From: Nostoc sp. ATCC 43529
GTDB lineage: Bacteria > Cyanobacteriota > Cyanobacteriia > Cyanobacteriales > Nostocaceae
Direction: 5' to 3'
Assembly (NCBI GenBank): GCA_003326205.1
Contig: LWTK01000001.1
Span: 229,752 to 293,751 of the forward strand
Length of the DNA: 64,000 nucleotides
Part shown: positions 47,608-56,825 of the stretch, one piece after another
Layout of the letters: each line of letters begins with the position of its first letter
How positions within the stretch are numbered: position 1 is the first letter of the stretch
Translations under genes and position numbers: made by a program
Notes under the pieces: model-generated
The model's database searches: none
What the model saw: only the letters and a program-made list of their open reading frames with translations
Told to the model about the DNA's origin: nothing

Positions 47608-48654
47608 TTAACTTAAAGCTTCACTCAACAACTCGCGGTGCATTAATGCTCTATCAACTAAAGATTGTATTTGCTCAGGTGATAACGGATCGCCATTAGC
47701 ATAATGTTCCATCCAGGTTTTACCAATCAAATTGGTGTCATCTGGTAAAGTTGCTAAATCCCATCCAGGTATCGCCAATTCTTCCATCAGGCGATTTACC
47801 TTAGGATCGTAACTCAAAGCAAAACAGCGACAACCTTCAGCAGCAGCCATAATTAAGCTGTGCAGGCGCATTCCAATTGCCATTTCCACACCGCGAAACA
47901 CGCCTTTTAAAAGTTGCGGATCTTCCAGACACAAAATTTTGCTGACATCTTTAAGATGCGGTTGAATAGCTTCGGCAATACTTAAATCTTCAGTTTTTTG
48001 GAATGGCAGCAGTAAGATAAACGCTTGCGTGGCTTTTTGAAAATCCACCAAAGCACGAGTCAAGTTAGCCAAACGTGTTTCTGTAAGTTGTGGATGCGAT
48101 CGCAAAGTTACCGCAACTCTCGGCGCAGGTAAATCCCAAAGTCCTGGTACTGGTTTAGATTCCAATGCCCAAACCGGGTCAGGAGCTATGATACAAGGAA
48201 TTTGCCACTCAGCTAATAAAGCAGCACTGGCGCGATCGCGGACACTGACTTTGGTACAATTTCTAAAAGTTTGCCTTGCTAAAAAGCGAGTTTGAGGACG
48301 CACCAAAGGGCCGATACCTTGCGCCCAAGCTACAGTTTTCAAACCGAAATTCTGTGCCAATGACATCAGTCCGCCATAATAAAATGGGCTAATAATACTG
48401 GTAACGTCTTGAATCAGACTCCCACCACCCCAAATCAAGGCATTGCAAGAGCGCAAAGCTTGAAGAACAGGTAAAACAGCCATGCGATTGTGAGTTTCTA
48501 CATTGTAGCGATCGCGCGTTTCCTCTGGATTACCCGAAAGCACCACAGGCGTCACATCAGGTGGTAACATTTGCAAAAGCGTTGCCAACAAAGCTTCGTC
48601 ACCACCATTACCTTTACCGTAATATCCAGACAATAACGCCCGCATCTTTGCCAT
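47608..48654 (-). CDS. csaB: Polysaccharide pyruvyl transferase CsaB
   Basis: Protein of 348 aa of the CsaB/polysaccharide pyruvyl transferase family. It has LLSGYYGKGNGGDEALLATL, NALIWGGGSLIQDVTS, VAWAQGIGPL, FALSYDPKVNRLMEEL and VEMAIGMRLHSLIMAA. In Bacillus the enzyme pyruvylates the secondary cell-wall polymer that SLH domains bind. This window encodes an SLH-domain porin at 58.96 kb, so a similar anchoring role fits. It precedes the retropepsin-like gene. Confidence 0.92.
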   Translation of the reverse strand: MAKMRALLSGYYGKGNGGDEALLATLLQMLPPDVTPVVLSGNPEETRDRYNVETHNRMAVLPVLQALRSCNALIWGGGSLIQDVTSIISPFYYGGLMSLAQNFGLKTVAWAQGIGPLVRPQTRFLARQTFRNCTKVSVRDRASAALLAEWQIPCIIAPDPVWALESKPVPGLWDLPAPRVAVTLRSHPQLTETRLANLTRALVDFQKATQAFILLLPFQKTEDLSIAEAIQPHLKDVSKILCLEDPQLLKGVFRGVEMAIGMRLHSLIMAAAEGCRCFALSYDPKVNRLMEELAIPGWDLATLPDDTNLIGKTWMEHYANGDPLSPEQIQSLVDRALMHRELLSEALS

Positions 48655-48751
48655 TTTAGATTTTGGATTTTGGATTTTATATCAACTTTATTGAAAATTC
48701 AGAACTCCTAACTCCTCACTCCTAACTCCTAACTCCCCACTCCCTACTTCT

Positions 48752-49087
48752 ATGCACGTTCTTTCGATTCCCACCTGGATTATTCATATTTCTAGCGTTA
48801 TTGAGTGGATTATTGCCATTTGGTTAGTTTGGACTTACGGCGAACTCACTCGTAACCGTACTTGGTGGGCATTGTCCCTTGCCATGTTACCAGCTTTGGT
48901 TAGTGCCATGTGTGCTTGTACCTGGCATTATTTCGACAACGCCGAATCTCTCGAATGGCTAGTAACGCTTCAAGCTACCATGACCTTAGTTGGTAACATT
49001 ACACTTTGGGCCGCGGCGTTTTTGATTTGGCGTTCCATAAAGTCTACTAACACTGTTGCACCCCAACCTATTAAATCAAAGCAATGA
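48752..49087 (+). CDS. DUF2499 membrane protein
   Basis: Protein of 111 aa with three membrane helices, matching the DUF2499 family of cyanobacteria and plastids. It has MHVLSIPTWIIHISSVIEWI, ALVSAMCACTWHYFDN and LQATMTLVGNITLWAAA. The function is unknown. It overlaps the next gene by 4 bp (ATGA), which implies coupled translation. It diverges from csaB, with about 100 bp including heptad repeats. Confidence 0.88.
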   Translation: MHVLSIPTWIIHISSVIEWIIAIWLVWTYGELTRNRTWWALSLAMLPALVSAMCACTWHYFDNAESLEWLVTLQATMTLVGNITLWAAAFLIWRSIKSTNTVAPQPIKSKQ

Positions 49088-49377
49088 TGTCTAAAGAAAC
49101 CCTGTTCGCGCTTTCATTGTTTCCCTATTTGGGTTTCTTGTGGTTTATCAGCCGCAGTCCACAAATGCCACGTTTAGCGCTATATGGATTTTACGGTACT
49201 CTTGTATTCGTTTTCGTCACCATTCCCGCAGGAATTTATGCCGTACTGCATTATGGCAAGTCTCTAGCCAATGTAGATTGGTTACACGGTGGTGCAGAAG
49301 TATTTTTGACGCTTACGAACATCTTGATTGTGTTAGGTTTTCGCCAAGCAGTCCAGGAATTAAAAAATAAGGAGTAG
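49084..49377 (+). CDS. DUF3593 membrane protein
   Basis: Protein of 97 aa with about three membrane helices, of the DUF3593 family. It has LFALSLFPYLGFLWFISRSP, PAGIYAVLHYGKSLANVDWL and GGAEVFLTLTNILIVLGFRQ. It is translationally coupled to the DUF2499 gene by the ATGA overlap; a second ATG overlaps the first so start choice may differ by one codon. The fixed pairing of these two families suggests a thylakoid or envelope complex; that is inference. Confidence 0.88.
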   Translation: MMSKETLFALSLFPYLGFLWFISRSPQMPRLALYGFYGTLVFVFVTIPAGIYAVLHYGKSLANVDWLHGGAEVFLTLTNILIVLGFRQAVQELKNKE

Positions 49378-49654
49378 GGCATGGGGCATAGGGCATAGGG
49401 CATAGGGCATGGGGCATGGAAGATGATAAGGAAGATTTAAAAGTGAAAGTTGTGAGCTTCAGAGGCTCAAAGTTGGAGTTCAAAACCTGAACGTTCCAGT
49501 TCAAAACCTGAACATTCCAGTTCAAAACCTGAACATTCCAGTTCAAAACCTCAACGTTCGAGTTCAAAACCTCAACATTCCAGTTCAAAACCTCAACATT
49601 CAAACTTATTTCCCAATGCCCCATGCCCAATGCCCAATGCCCCATGCCCATTTT
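49376..49654. repeat. Nested repeat block: GGGGCAT arrays around six 21-bp tandem repeats
   Basis: Six consecutive 21-bp units fill 49477-49602. Each begins AGTTCAAAACCTGAAC or AGTTCAAAACCTCAAC and ends CATTCC, CGTTCC, CGTTCG or CATTCA. The left flank (49376-49425) has GGGCATGGGGCATAGGGCAT units and the right flank (49605-49654) has the complementary CCCATGCCCAATGCCC units. The flanks could pair around the array. A minus-strand open frame crosses the array but only encodes a seven-residue repeat. Confidence 0.9.
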
Positions 49655-49675
49655 TAAACTGAGAGGAACAAGTAA

Positions 49676-50449
49676 ATGGATGTAATTCCAGCAATAGATT
49701 TACTAGAAGGTCGTTGTGTGCGACTGTATCAGGGAGACTACGATCGCTCACAAGTTTTTAGCGAAAACCCGGCTGATGTTGCGAAACAGTGGGTGGAACA
49801 GGGCGCTACGAGATTGCACGTAGTCGATTTAGATGGTGCAAAAGCAGGTAAAGTAGTAAATCTTCAGGCAATTGAAGCGATCGCTAAAGTGGTATCTGTG
49901 CCCATTGAAATTGGCGGAGGATTGCGCGATCGCACCAGCGTAGAACAAGTGTTTAATCTCGGCGTACAGTGGGCAATTCTCGGTACCATCGCCGTAGAAG
50001 AACCCCAGCTAGTGCAAGAACTTTGCCAAGAATTTCCCGAACAAATTATTATCGGTATTGATGCCCGCAATGGCCGTGTAGCAACTCGCGGTTGGTTAGA
50101 AACCTCAGAAGTTTTAGCAACCCAATTGGCTGTCACAATGCAAGAATTGGGTGCAGCAGCAATTATTTATACTGATATACATCGTGATGGTACTCTTGCA
50201 GGGCCTAATTTAGAAGCTTTGCGAGAACTAGCTAGTGCAATTTCCATACCAGTAATCGCTTCTGGTGGAGTTAGTTCTGTTACCGATTTGTTGAGTTTGC
50301 TGGCGTTAGAACCACAAGGCGTGAATGGTGTAATTGTCGGACGTGCTTTGTATACTGGGGATATTTTACTCAAAGAAGCATTACAAGCGATCGGCCCTGG
50401 GCGAATTCAGGACATACCGCCTAATTTCGGTTTTTCTAATTTTGCTTGA
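49676..50449 (+). CDS. hisA: Phosphoribosylformimino-AICAR isomerase HisA
   Basis: Enzyme of 257 aa for the fourth step of histidine synthesis, a (beta/alpha)8 barrel. The N-terminal [20 protein letters not shown] carries the catalytic Asp8; the second catalytic Asp is in [15 protein letters not shown]. Phosphate-binding [10 protein letters not shown] and [12 protein letters not shown] are present. The ATG is preceded by AGAGGAACAAGTAA with a good Shine-Dalgarno sequence. No other his genes are adjacent. It converges on the nucleoside hydrolase pseudogene, overlapping by 14 bp. Confidence 0.96.
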   Translation: MDVIPAIDLLEGRCVRLYQGDYDRSQVFSENPADVAKQWVEQGATRLHVVDLDGAKAGKVVNLQAIEAIAKVVSVPIEIGGGLRDRTSVEQVFNLGVQWAILGTIAVEEPQLVQELCQEFPEQIIIGIDARNGRVATRGWLETSEVLATQLAVTMQELGAAAIIYTDIHRDGTLAGPNLEALRELASAISIPVIASGGVSSVTDLLSLLALEPQGVNGVIVGRALYTGDILLKEALQAIGPGRIQDIPPNFGFSNFA

Positions 50450-51190
50450 TATTTTCTGCTTTCACTAAGCTGTAGGTTGCACAAATATTTGTCCAACCTA
50501 CACACTTTTTTGATAATAGTGCTTGAATTGCCGCTAAAGGATCTACCCAGATATTAAACTCTCCAACAGTGTTGGTTGAAAATGGAGGATCGGGAAGAAC
50601 AGTGAGATTTCCTGGTACGAAAACTGCGCCTCCCATGATTTGGACAACGGAAATGTTGCTGATAATAGAGGGGTCAAGTCGCAAAGCTTCGGCAATATTA
50701 GTTAAAGTGCCCGTTGCTAAGATTGCCACAGGCTCAGGTGACTCCTTTATTGTCTCCACAATCAGTTCTGCTGCGGATCGCTTTTCAACAGGTGGTGCTG
50801 TATCTGGTAGCTGCACAAAGGGAGACCAAAAAGTGTCTGCACCATCACGAATGAATTCTGGAAAAGCATTGTTTCCAGCTAAAGGATCTGGTCTACCAAT
50901 ACCAACAGGGATACCAGAAACTTCTAATCTTCCTAACATCCGTTCCAGGTTATTCACAAAACTTGTTGGACGAGCAATACCTTAGGCGATTGTAATTGCT
51001 TGAATATCAAATTTGGGATTAGCTAACATGTAGGCTAAAGCTGTCATCCCGTCTTGACTACCATCATCATCAACAATCAAAGGTGTTGCTTTTAAAGCAG
51101 CACCAAGTACAGGTTGAGTAAAAAAGTTGCTGATGTCGATAACAACAGTACAGCAGCCGAAAAGACTTGATACACAAGACGGATATTCAT
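50436..51190 (-). pseudogene. Nucleoside hydrolase pseudogene (nonsense codon and frameshift)
   Basis: The reconstructed protein has a signal-like start (MNIRLVYQVFSAAVLLLSTS), an IUNH-type motif LIVDDDGSQDGMTALAYMLA and downstream VVQIMGGAVFVPGNLT, typical of inosine-uridine nucleoside hydrolases. Two lesions break it: at a T6 tract around 51120-51126 the signal-peptide frame and the body differ by one base, and an in-frame TAA after QAITIA (about 50981-50983) precedes GIARPTSFVNNLERM. A downstream GTG at 50957 could restart only the last 173 residues. Confidence 0.8.
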
Positions 51191-51772
51191 GATTAAACCA
51201 GGGATTCCAGATTTTTCAGTAAAAAAGTTAAGTGAAAGTTATGAAATCTAAGGTATGAATAATGCCATACCTTACAAGAATTGCCGTCACGACCATAGAG
51301 TTTATCATCAACGTTGTCGCCTTGGAAGCGATCGTTACCAGCATTTTAAATGGATATGTCTTGTTTATTAACATCTACTTTTGCTAAAAGATTAGGCCGC
51401 TATCTAAGTTAAGTAGACTCTAAGGTGAATAAAAAAGCAGGTAAAAAATTAATTACACAATATCGTTGCAAATGTAGTATATTCCTCGATGCTGCACATA
51501 GCTGGCTTCCCCGTAGGAGTACGCTTCGCTCAGAATGAGTGTAAGTTAAAGCACAACACATACTTTGCCTATTCTGTCAATGAATAAGCCCTATAATTTC
51601 ATGATTTTGGACTCAAGCAAGGCTTAAGCAATGCTAAAGTTGCGATTCGGTTAGATACTTGTGTCTTGTGTGTCTCTTCTTGATTTAAACTGAAATTTTC
51701 TGTGATAAATTTCTGTAATCGACAATACCCGTGATGTAGATAAAATTATAGTAGACTTCAAAATTTAATATT
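51191..51772. other. Intergenic region with a decayed RTX-like fragment
   Basis: About 580 bp without an intact gene. At about 51282-51352 on the minus strand the sequence reads NAGNDRFQGDNVDDKLYGRD, which has the spacing of haemolysin-type calcium-binding nonapeptides, with no start or longer frame. The rest is AT-rich. It is consistent with a decayed gene next to the nucleoside hydrolase pseudogene. Confidence 0.5.
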
Positions 51773-51892
51773 ATGGCTAGTCAAGATAAAAATTCCCATC
51801 AAGCATTTAATCAAACACAGGCTAATGGAACAAAGAACAAGAAGAAACTACAACCTCCCCCAGACATCAAAAAACCAAAGAAAACAGAATAA
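51773..51892 (+). CDS. Small basic hypothetical protein (39 aa)
   Basis: Short ORF MASQDKNSHQAFNQTQANGT followed by a Lys/Pro-rich tail (KNKKKLQPPPDIKKPKKTE). The start lacks an obvious Shine-Dalgarno. Composition is protein-like, with no hydrophobic part, but no family was recognised. A terminator-like hairpin lies 80 bp downstream. Confidence 0.35.
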   Translation: MASQDKNSHQAFNQTQANGTKNKKKLQPPPDIKKPKKTE

Positions 51893-51974
51893 AAGCTGTT
51901 AGACTTTGTTGTAGAGACTTAAATCTAATTCAGCCTCTACATATATAATGTGGGTATAAAATCAACAGATGTTC

Positions 51975-52007
51975 AGATCCCCGACTTCTTTAAGAAATCG
52001 GGGATCT
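51975..52007. terminator. Hairpin terminator, possibly bidirectional
   Basis: Arms AGATCCCCGATT-like (AGATCCCCGACTTC) and GAAATCGGGGATCT form a strong stem with a short TTTAA loop, followed by TAACTTTTC. It lies between the small plus-strand ORF and the coiled-coil gene on the minus strand and may serve both. Confidence 0.65.
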
Positions 52008-52073
52008 AACTTTTCACGAAGCTTCTGAAATTACTCAAATTATTCTGAATTCTGAATTCTGACTCCTGAATTC

Positions 52074-53186
52074 TTATTTATTTTTCACTTGACTCTTTGC
52101 CTGTTCTAAAGCTATTTCTTTCATTGCCTGATAGGAATTCACATTAGAAGTACCTTCAATAGCTTTAACTGCCAAATCCTGAACTTGTTTAAGGGCAGAT
52201 TCAAGTTGTTTAGAAAGATTTTGAATGCGTACTTCTTGATTAGTAATAGTCTGTTCTAGAGATTGCAGTCTTTGTTCGTAAAAGCGCTTTTGCCCTTCTA
52301 CTTCCTTAGAATATAAATCTGATTTAACCTTAGCTTGGTAATGGGCAATACCTTTGCCTTCTTCTGTAGCTTTTTTGATGGCTGCTTCTTTTTCTTTCGG
52401 AAAAGCCTCTACTTTAGCTTTCAATTCTTCAAATTGTTTTTCTCGTTCAGAAATTGCTTTTTCCCGTTCAGCCCACTGTTTTTCTGTTTCTTGGAGTAAT
52501 TCCTCTAGCTGTTTATATAATGCTTTTTGACGTTGTTCGTATTCGTCATTGTCTAGCTGTCGTTCGAGTTCTAAATTATACTTATACTCTGATGTATCGC
52601 GTTGGCGAGTTTTATTCAAGTTTTCATTCCGTTCTTTTATCGCCCGTTGATGTTCTTCTTGTTCTTTTCCCCAAGTATTTCTTTCATCTGCTATTTCTTG
52701 CAATAACACTTCAGCACGCTGGCTATATTCTTCTTGATAAGCTTTAGAATTATCTTCATATGATTGGATAAGAGTATCCAAAATATTATCAGAAATTTCT
52801 AAATTATGTAACTGTTTTAATTGTTGTATTTCATCTTCCAAAGTTTGTCTGATTTCTTCTAATTTAGAAGCTTTAGTTGTTAATTGCTCCGATAATTCAT
52901 TAGCAGCGCTACCAAAACCTAATTGAATTTTTGCTAAGCTTTCAATTGTATTATTCATTTTTTGTTGGACACTAGAAAGCTGATTCATAGGTGTTTTTTG
53001 TTCTGTTTTAGGCTGTTCTTTAGTTACAGACTTGCTTTCTTTAGCAACTCGATCGAGTTGCGATTTCAGCGCTGCTTGTTCTTTAGCTAACTCCTCATAC
53101 GCCTGAAGAATTTCTACTTTAGTATTCTTCTCAGTCGGTTTTTTCACCACTACAACAAACCTCCTCTTCAGGAATTCAAAATTCAA
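52074..53186 (-). CDS. Coiled-coil-rich protein A
   Basis: Protein of 370 aa, almost entirely coiled coil, rich in E, K and Q. The N-terminal EKNTKVEILQAYEELAKEQA, a central IQLGFGSAANELSEQLTTKA and a C-terminal QKRFYEQRLQSLEQTITNQE region are shared in outline with the next gene upstream; they are paralogues. No signal peptide or membrane helix is seen. Cyanobacterial coiled-coil-rich proteins encoded in adjacent pairs include filament-forming proteins in Anabaena; whether this is one is unknown. It is 26 bp from the end of its paralogue, so likely cotranscribed. Confidence 0.75.
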   Translation of the reverse strand: MNFEFLKRRFVVVVKKPTEKNTKVEILQAYEELAKEQAALKSQLDRVAKESKSVTKEQPKTEQKTPMNQLSSVQQKMNNTIESLAKIQLGFGSAANELSEQLTTKASKLEEIRQTLEDEIQQLKQLHNLEISDNILDTLIQSYEDNSKAYQEEYSQRAEVLLQEIADERNTWGKEQEEHQRAIKERNENLNKTRQRDTSEYKYNLELERQLDNDEYEQRQKALYKQLEELLQETEKQWAEREKAISEREKQFEELKAKVEAFPKEKEAAIKKATEEGKGIAHYQAKVKSDLYSKEVEGQKRFYEQRLQSLEQTITNQEVRIQNLSKQLESALKQVQDLAVKAIEGTSNVNSYQAMKEIALEQAKSQVKNK

Positions 53187-53212
53187 AATAATTAAGACCC
53201 TAGAAACTCAGA

Positions 53213-54238
53213 CTATTTAGTACTAGAACTACCAAAAGCCCTCATAGCTAAGTCTTGTGCTTGTTTTAATGCTGTTTGCAATTGAGCAGAAATACCTTCT
53301 ATTTGCTCAGTTTGTTTCTTGATTGTTTCTTCTAAAGATTGAATTTTTAATTCATAACTCTGTTTGTTAGATTCCCATTCTTTTTCAAATAAATCCGCCT
53401 CAATTTTCGCTTTTTGATTTGTTTCTTTAATTGCTTCTTCTCTAGCTTTCTTAATAGCTTCTTCGAGTTCGTTAGGGAATGTGGCTACTTTTTGTTGATA
53501 ATCTGCAAATAGCGGCTGATGTTGGGTGAGTATTTTTTCTCGTTCGTTCCAGTCTTTCTCTTTCTTTTGAGAATTTTCTTGAATTTCTCTTTCTTGTTGA
53601 CGCTTGATGGCCTCGTAGCTGTCTGTATTAAGTTTACGAGTGGTTTCTAATTTATATTGATATTCTTCTTCTGCTTGCTGGCGTTCTTTGGCTAATAGTT
53701 CGTTATATGCTTGCAGTTTTTCTTCATACTCTGCTTGCTCTTTCTGCCATTCTTTCCGTCTGAGAGCAATTTCTTTCTCTAGAATTTCCTTTTTACTAAT
53801 ACTATCTTGTTCTAAAATTTTGAGCTTTTCTTGGTGTTCTTGGCTTAAAATATCTAAAGTATCAGCAACAACTCTAATTTGCTGAAGCTCCTGTAAGCGT
53901 TGCGTTTCAATTTCTATTGCTTGGTTTAATTCATCTAATTTGGAATTTTCCTGAGCTAGTTTTTCAGATAATGCATTGAGAATACTGCCAAACTCTAGTT
54001 GTAAATCAGCTAAACCTTTGACAATACTATCAACTGTATATGCCGAAGCTGCTTGCAGAATTTCTTGACTTTTTGCCTTTTCTGCTTCCTCTTGTTTAGT
54101 TGCTATTTTAAATTCCAGCTTTTTCCTTTGGATCAGAATTTGTTGAAATGCTTGCATTAGTTGTTGTTTGCTGTCCTTGACTCCAACTGTAGTCATATTC
54201 CAACTCCGTTCAATAGGCAATAATTTATTGGGTAGCAA
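53213..54238 (-). CDS. Coiled-coil-rich protein B
   Basis: Protein of 341 aa, the paralogue of the adjacent gene. Shared blocks are LADLQLEFGSILNALSEKLA (compare LGFGSAANELSEQL), the long E/K/Q coiled coil, the motif ADLFEKEWESNKQSYELKIQ and the ending LKQAQDLAMRAFG (compare LKQVQDLAVKAIEG). It lies upstream in the same direction and is presumably translated first. Likely cytoplasmic. Pair organisation suggests they assemble together; no function can be assigned from sequence alone. Confidence 0.75.
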   Translation of the reverse strand: MLPNKLLPIERSWNMTTVGVKDSKQQLMQAFQQILIQRKKLEFKIATKQEEAEKAKSQEILQAASAYTVDSIVKGLADLQLEFGSILNALSEKLAQENSKLDELNQAIEIETQRLQELQQIRVVADTLDILSQEHQEKLKILEQDSISKKEILEKEIALRRKEWQKEQAEYEEKLQAYNELLAKERQQAEEEYQYKLETTRKLNTDSYEAIKRQQEREIQENSQKKEKDWNEREKILTQHQPLFADYQQKVATFPNELEEAIKKAREEAIKETNQKAKIEADLFEKEWESNKQSYELKIQSLEETIKKQTEQIEGISAQLQTALKQAQDLAMRAFGSSSTK

Positions 54239-54665
54239 GCCATACCAATGACTACCCTATGCAGACATCAGAGTAGCCTTTACATCGTATTTTTAACGCA
54301 GTGTAAACACTGAAATAATCAACATCGGACACTGAGGTATACTAAGAGTTATCCACAGTATTGTCTTTGGTTTTTCTAAGTATATTTTTCCCTTTGGGGC
54401 GATATAGTATTTTTGTACTAATAAATATACCCAAGGCAATTTGCCCTTGTCAAGAGAAAAATTGAAGCTATTTGACTAAAAAGACTATTGGCAACTTCCA
54501 GCGGTAGCGTTTTATAATCGAATTAAGGATCTGTGGCATATATAACTTTTTGTAAAGGAAATCTAAAAGAATTAGCCCTAGTAGAAGCGCAGTTACACTC
54601 AGGCTAGATAATAGATACGATCATCCTAATTGATACAAGCACAGTCCTAGACTTTTGTGATATCA
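54239..54665. other. Divergent region between coiled-coil genes and the phosphate operon
   Basis: About 425 bp of AT-rich sequence holding the divergent promoters of the coiled-coil gene pair and the sphR-type operon. No Pho box repeats or other operator were identified with confidence. Confidence 0.4.
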
Positions 54666-55418
54666 ATGTATACCAGTGAATCGACCAAGTATTCTGCAAG
54701 AACGGACATTGGACAAACCAGCCGAATTCTAGTAGTAGAAGATGAAGAACTAATCCAGGAAATGCTAGCTGTAGCCCTGGAAGAGGAAGGTTACGGGGTG
54801 ATAACGGCACCCGATGGGCGGTCTGCTGTTGAGTATCTCAAAAGTTTTGAAACCAACTCAGGAGAACTTCCCTTTGATTTGGTTATCCTTGATTTGATGC
54901 TGCCTCAAATCAATGGTTTAGATATTTGCCGTTTGCTGCGTCATCAAGGCAACCCAGTACCGATTTTAATGCTCAGTGCGAAGGGTAGCGAAACTGACCG
55001 GGTTTTGGGTTTGGAAGTGGGAGCAGATGACTACCTAACCAAACCCTTCAGTATGCGGGAATTAGTCGCTCGTTGTCGGGCTTTACTGCGGCGTCAACGC
55101 TTAAGTACTTTGCCACAGCTACCAGTATTAAAATTCAAGGATGTGACCTTAAATCCCCAAGAATGTCGCGTGCTGGTTCGCGGTCAAGAGGTGAGTCTTT
55201 CTCCTAAAGAGTTTCGCCTGCTGGAACTATTTATGAGTTATGCCCGTCGGGTGTGGTCGCGGGAACAATTGCTAGACCAGGTTTGGGGTCCGGATTTTGT
55301 AGGGGATAGCAAAACTGTAGACGTTCACATCCGTTGGTTACGTGAAAAATTAGAGCAAGACCCCAGCCATCCGGAATACATTGTGACTGTACGAGGTTTT
55401 GGCTATAGATTTGGATAA
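54666..55418 (+). CDS. sphR: OmpR-family response regulator, SphR/PhoB-like
   Basis: Response regulator of about 250 aa from ATG 54666; an in-frame GTG at 54657 would add three residues. The receiver domain has RILVVEDEELIQEML, the phosphoacceptor Asp in VILDLMLPQINGLD (about residue 76) and the Lys in LTKPFSMREL. The winged-helix DNA-binding domain contains VSLSPKEFRLLELFM and TVDVHIRWLREKLEQD. Histidine kinase and phoU genes follow in the same direction, the arrangement of the cyanobacterial phosphate regulator SphR; the symbol rests on that context. Confidence 0.87.
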   Translation: MYTSESTKYSARTDIGQTSRILVVEDEELIQEMLAVALEEEGYGVITAPDGRSAVEYLKSFETNSGELPFDLVILDLMLPQINGLDICRLLRHQGNPVPILMLSAKGSETDRVLGLEVGADDYLTKPFSMRELVARCRALLRRQRLSTLPQLPVLKFKDVTLNPQECRVLVRGQEVSLSPKEFRLLELFMSYARRVWSREQLLDQVWGPDFVGDSKTVDVHIRWLREKLEQDPSHPEYIVTVRGFGYRFG

Positions 55419-55471
55419 TTAGTTTCGATAGTTGTTAGTTTTGAGTAATCACCAAAAAACTAACGACTCAA

Positions 55472-56797
55472 ATGCTCTTATTGGGATTTTTTCTGGGTTT
55501 AGCGGTAGGCATTGGGTTTTGGGTTTGGCAACAGGTTCAACTTAACCGCTACCTAAAGCGCGTATTCCAACCGTTAACCCCGCATTCTTACAAAGTGGGA
55601 CTGCCGCTGATTCCTGGGTTACGGCAAGAAATTATGCTCTTGAGGCAGCAGCGACAAGATTTGCAACAGTCGCTGCAAAGTTACCAAGATGTGCTGGAAT
55701 TTGCACCAGTAGGATATTTGCAGGTGGATGAAGAAAATCAACTCTTGTGGTGCAATCAGCAGGCGCAGGAAATTTTATATCTGCAAAGGTGGCAACCAGG
55801 GCAAGTAAGGTTGTTGCTGGAGTTGGTAAGGTCTTATGAACTAGATCATTTAATCGAGAAAACTCGCGATTGGCAAAGACCACAGGCTAAGGAGTGGGTA
55901 TTTCACCCGTCTTGTGACAATGCCGCGCAAATACCGACAATCAAATCTCTGACTTTGCGGGCATGTAGCTTACCTTTACCTAATGGGCAAGTAGGGGTAT
56001 TTTTAGAAAATCGTCAACCCCTATTAGATATAAATCAAGCACGCGATCGCTCTTTTTCCGATCTAGCACACGAACTCAGAACGCCTTTGACTTCCATTCG
56101 CTTGGTTGTGGAAACTTTACAAAACCGTTTAGAACCGCCTTTAAATCGCTGGGTTAACCGCCTGATGCAAGAAGTTGACCGCTTGATTAGCTTGGTGCAA
56201 AGCTGGTTAGAACTCACCCAAATGGAAACAAACCCCAACATGCAATTGCAAACCGAAGCTGTAGAATTGCGATCGCTAATTGCATCTGTTTGGGAAAACC
56301 TAGAACCTCTAGCACAGCGACAACATCTGTCTTTGAGTTATTCTGGGCCTGAAAATCTGTGGATTAAGGCAGATCCAGCCAGGATTTACCAGGTTTTTCT
56401 CAACTTGCTGGACAACAGCATTAAGTATAGTCTTCCTTCTACTTCCATTCGCGTCCAAGCAAAAATTATCTCGACGGAGAATAATGGGAGCAATGATAGT
56501 TCGCCATCTCTTGAAATAAATCTTATTGATTCTGGAGTAGGCTTTTCCCAAGCAGATTTACCCCACATTTTTGAGCGATTTTATCGTGGAGATAAAGCCA
56601 GATCCCATTCTCCGCAGGATAATAATTCTATAGGGGCAATTGTTGGCAATGGCTTAGGTTTAGCGATCGTTCAACAAATTCTTCTAGCTCATGGAGGTTC
56701 AATCAAAGCGATGAACCATCCAGAAACTGGTGGGGCGTGGATGCAAATTCTATTCCCAGAAGTGATGGCAAACTCCTTAAGCCAAGACTATAGTTAA
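55472..56797 (+). CDS. sphS: Phosphate-sensing histidine kinase, SphS-like
   Basis: Histidine kinase of 441 aa. An N-terminal membrane helix (about 1-20, MLLLGFFLGLAVGIGFWVW) is followed by a PAS-like domain (about 70-180), the HisKA dimerisation helix with phosphoacceptor His200 in SFSDLAHELRTPLTSIR, and an ATPase domain with VFLNLLDNSIKYS, LIDSGVGFS and GNGLGLAIVQQILLAHGG. It has no large periplasmic sensor, as in PhoR/SphS where sensing goes through the Pst/PhoU complex. It starts 53 bp after sphR. Confidence 0.88.
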   Translation: MLLLGFFLGLAVGIGFWVWQQVQLNRYLKRVFQPLTPHSYKVGLPLIPGLRQEIMLLRQQRQDLQQSLQSYQDVLEFAPVGYLQVDEENQLLWCNQQAQEILYLQRWQPGQVRLLLELVRSYELDHLIEKTRDWQRPQAKEWVFHPSCDNAAQIPTIKSLTLRACSLPLPNGQVGVFLENRQPLLDINQARDRSFSDLAHELRTPLTSIRLVVETLQNRLEPPLNRWVNRLMQEVDRLISLVQSWLELTQMETNPNMQLQTEAVELRSLIASVWENLEPLAQRQHLSLSYSGPENLWIKADPARIYQVFLNLLDNSIKYSLPSTSIRVQAKIISTENNGSNDSSPSLEINLIDSGVGFSQADLPHIFERFYRGDKARSHSPQDNNSIGAIVGNGLGLAIVQQILLAHGGSIKAMNHPETGGAWMQILFPEVMANSLSQDYS

Positions 56798-56825
56798 GAA
56801 TATCTTCACGTTTGAGATTACAAGT

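Noticed and set aside
49313..49651. Minus-strand frame with a regular seven-residue repeat
   Set aside because: It follows only from translating the 21-bp tandem array and flanking GGGGCAT units, and it overlaps the DUF3593 gene end.
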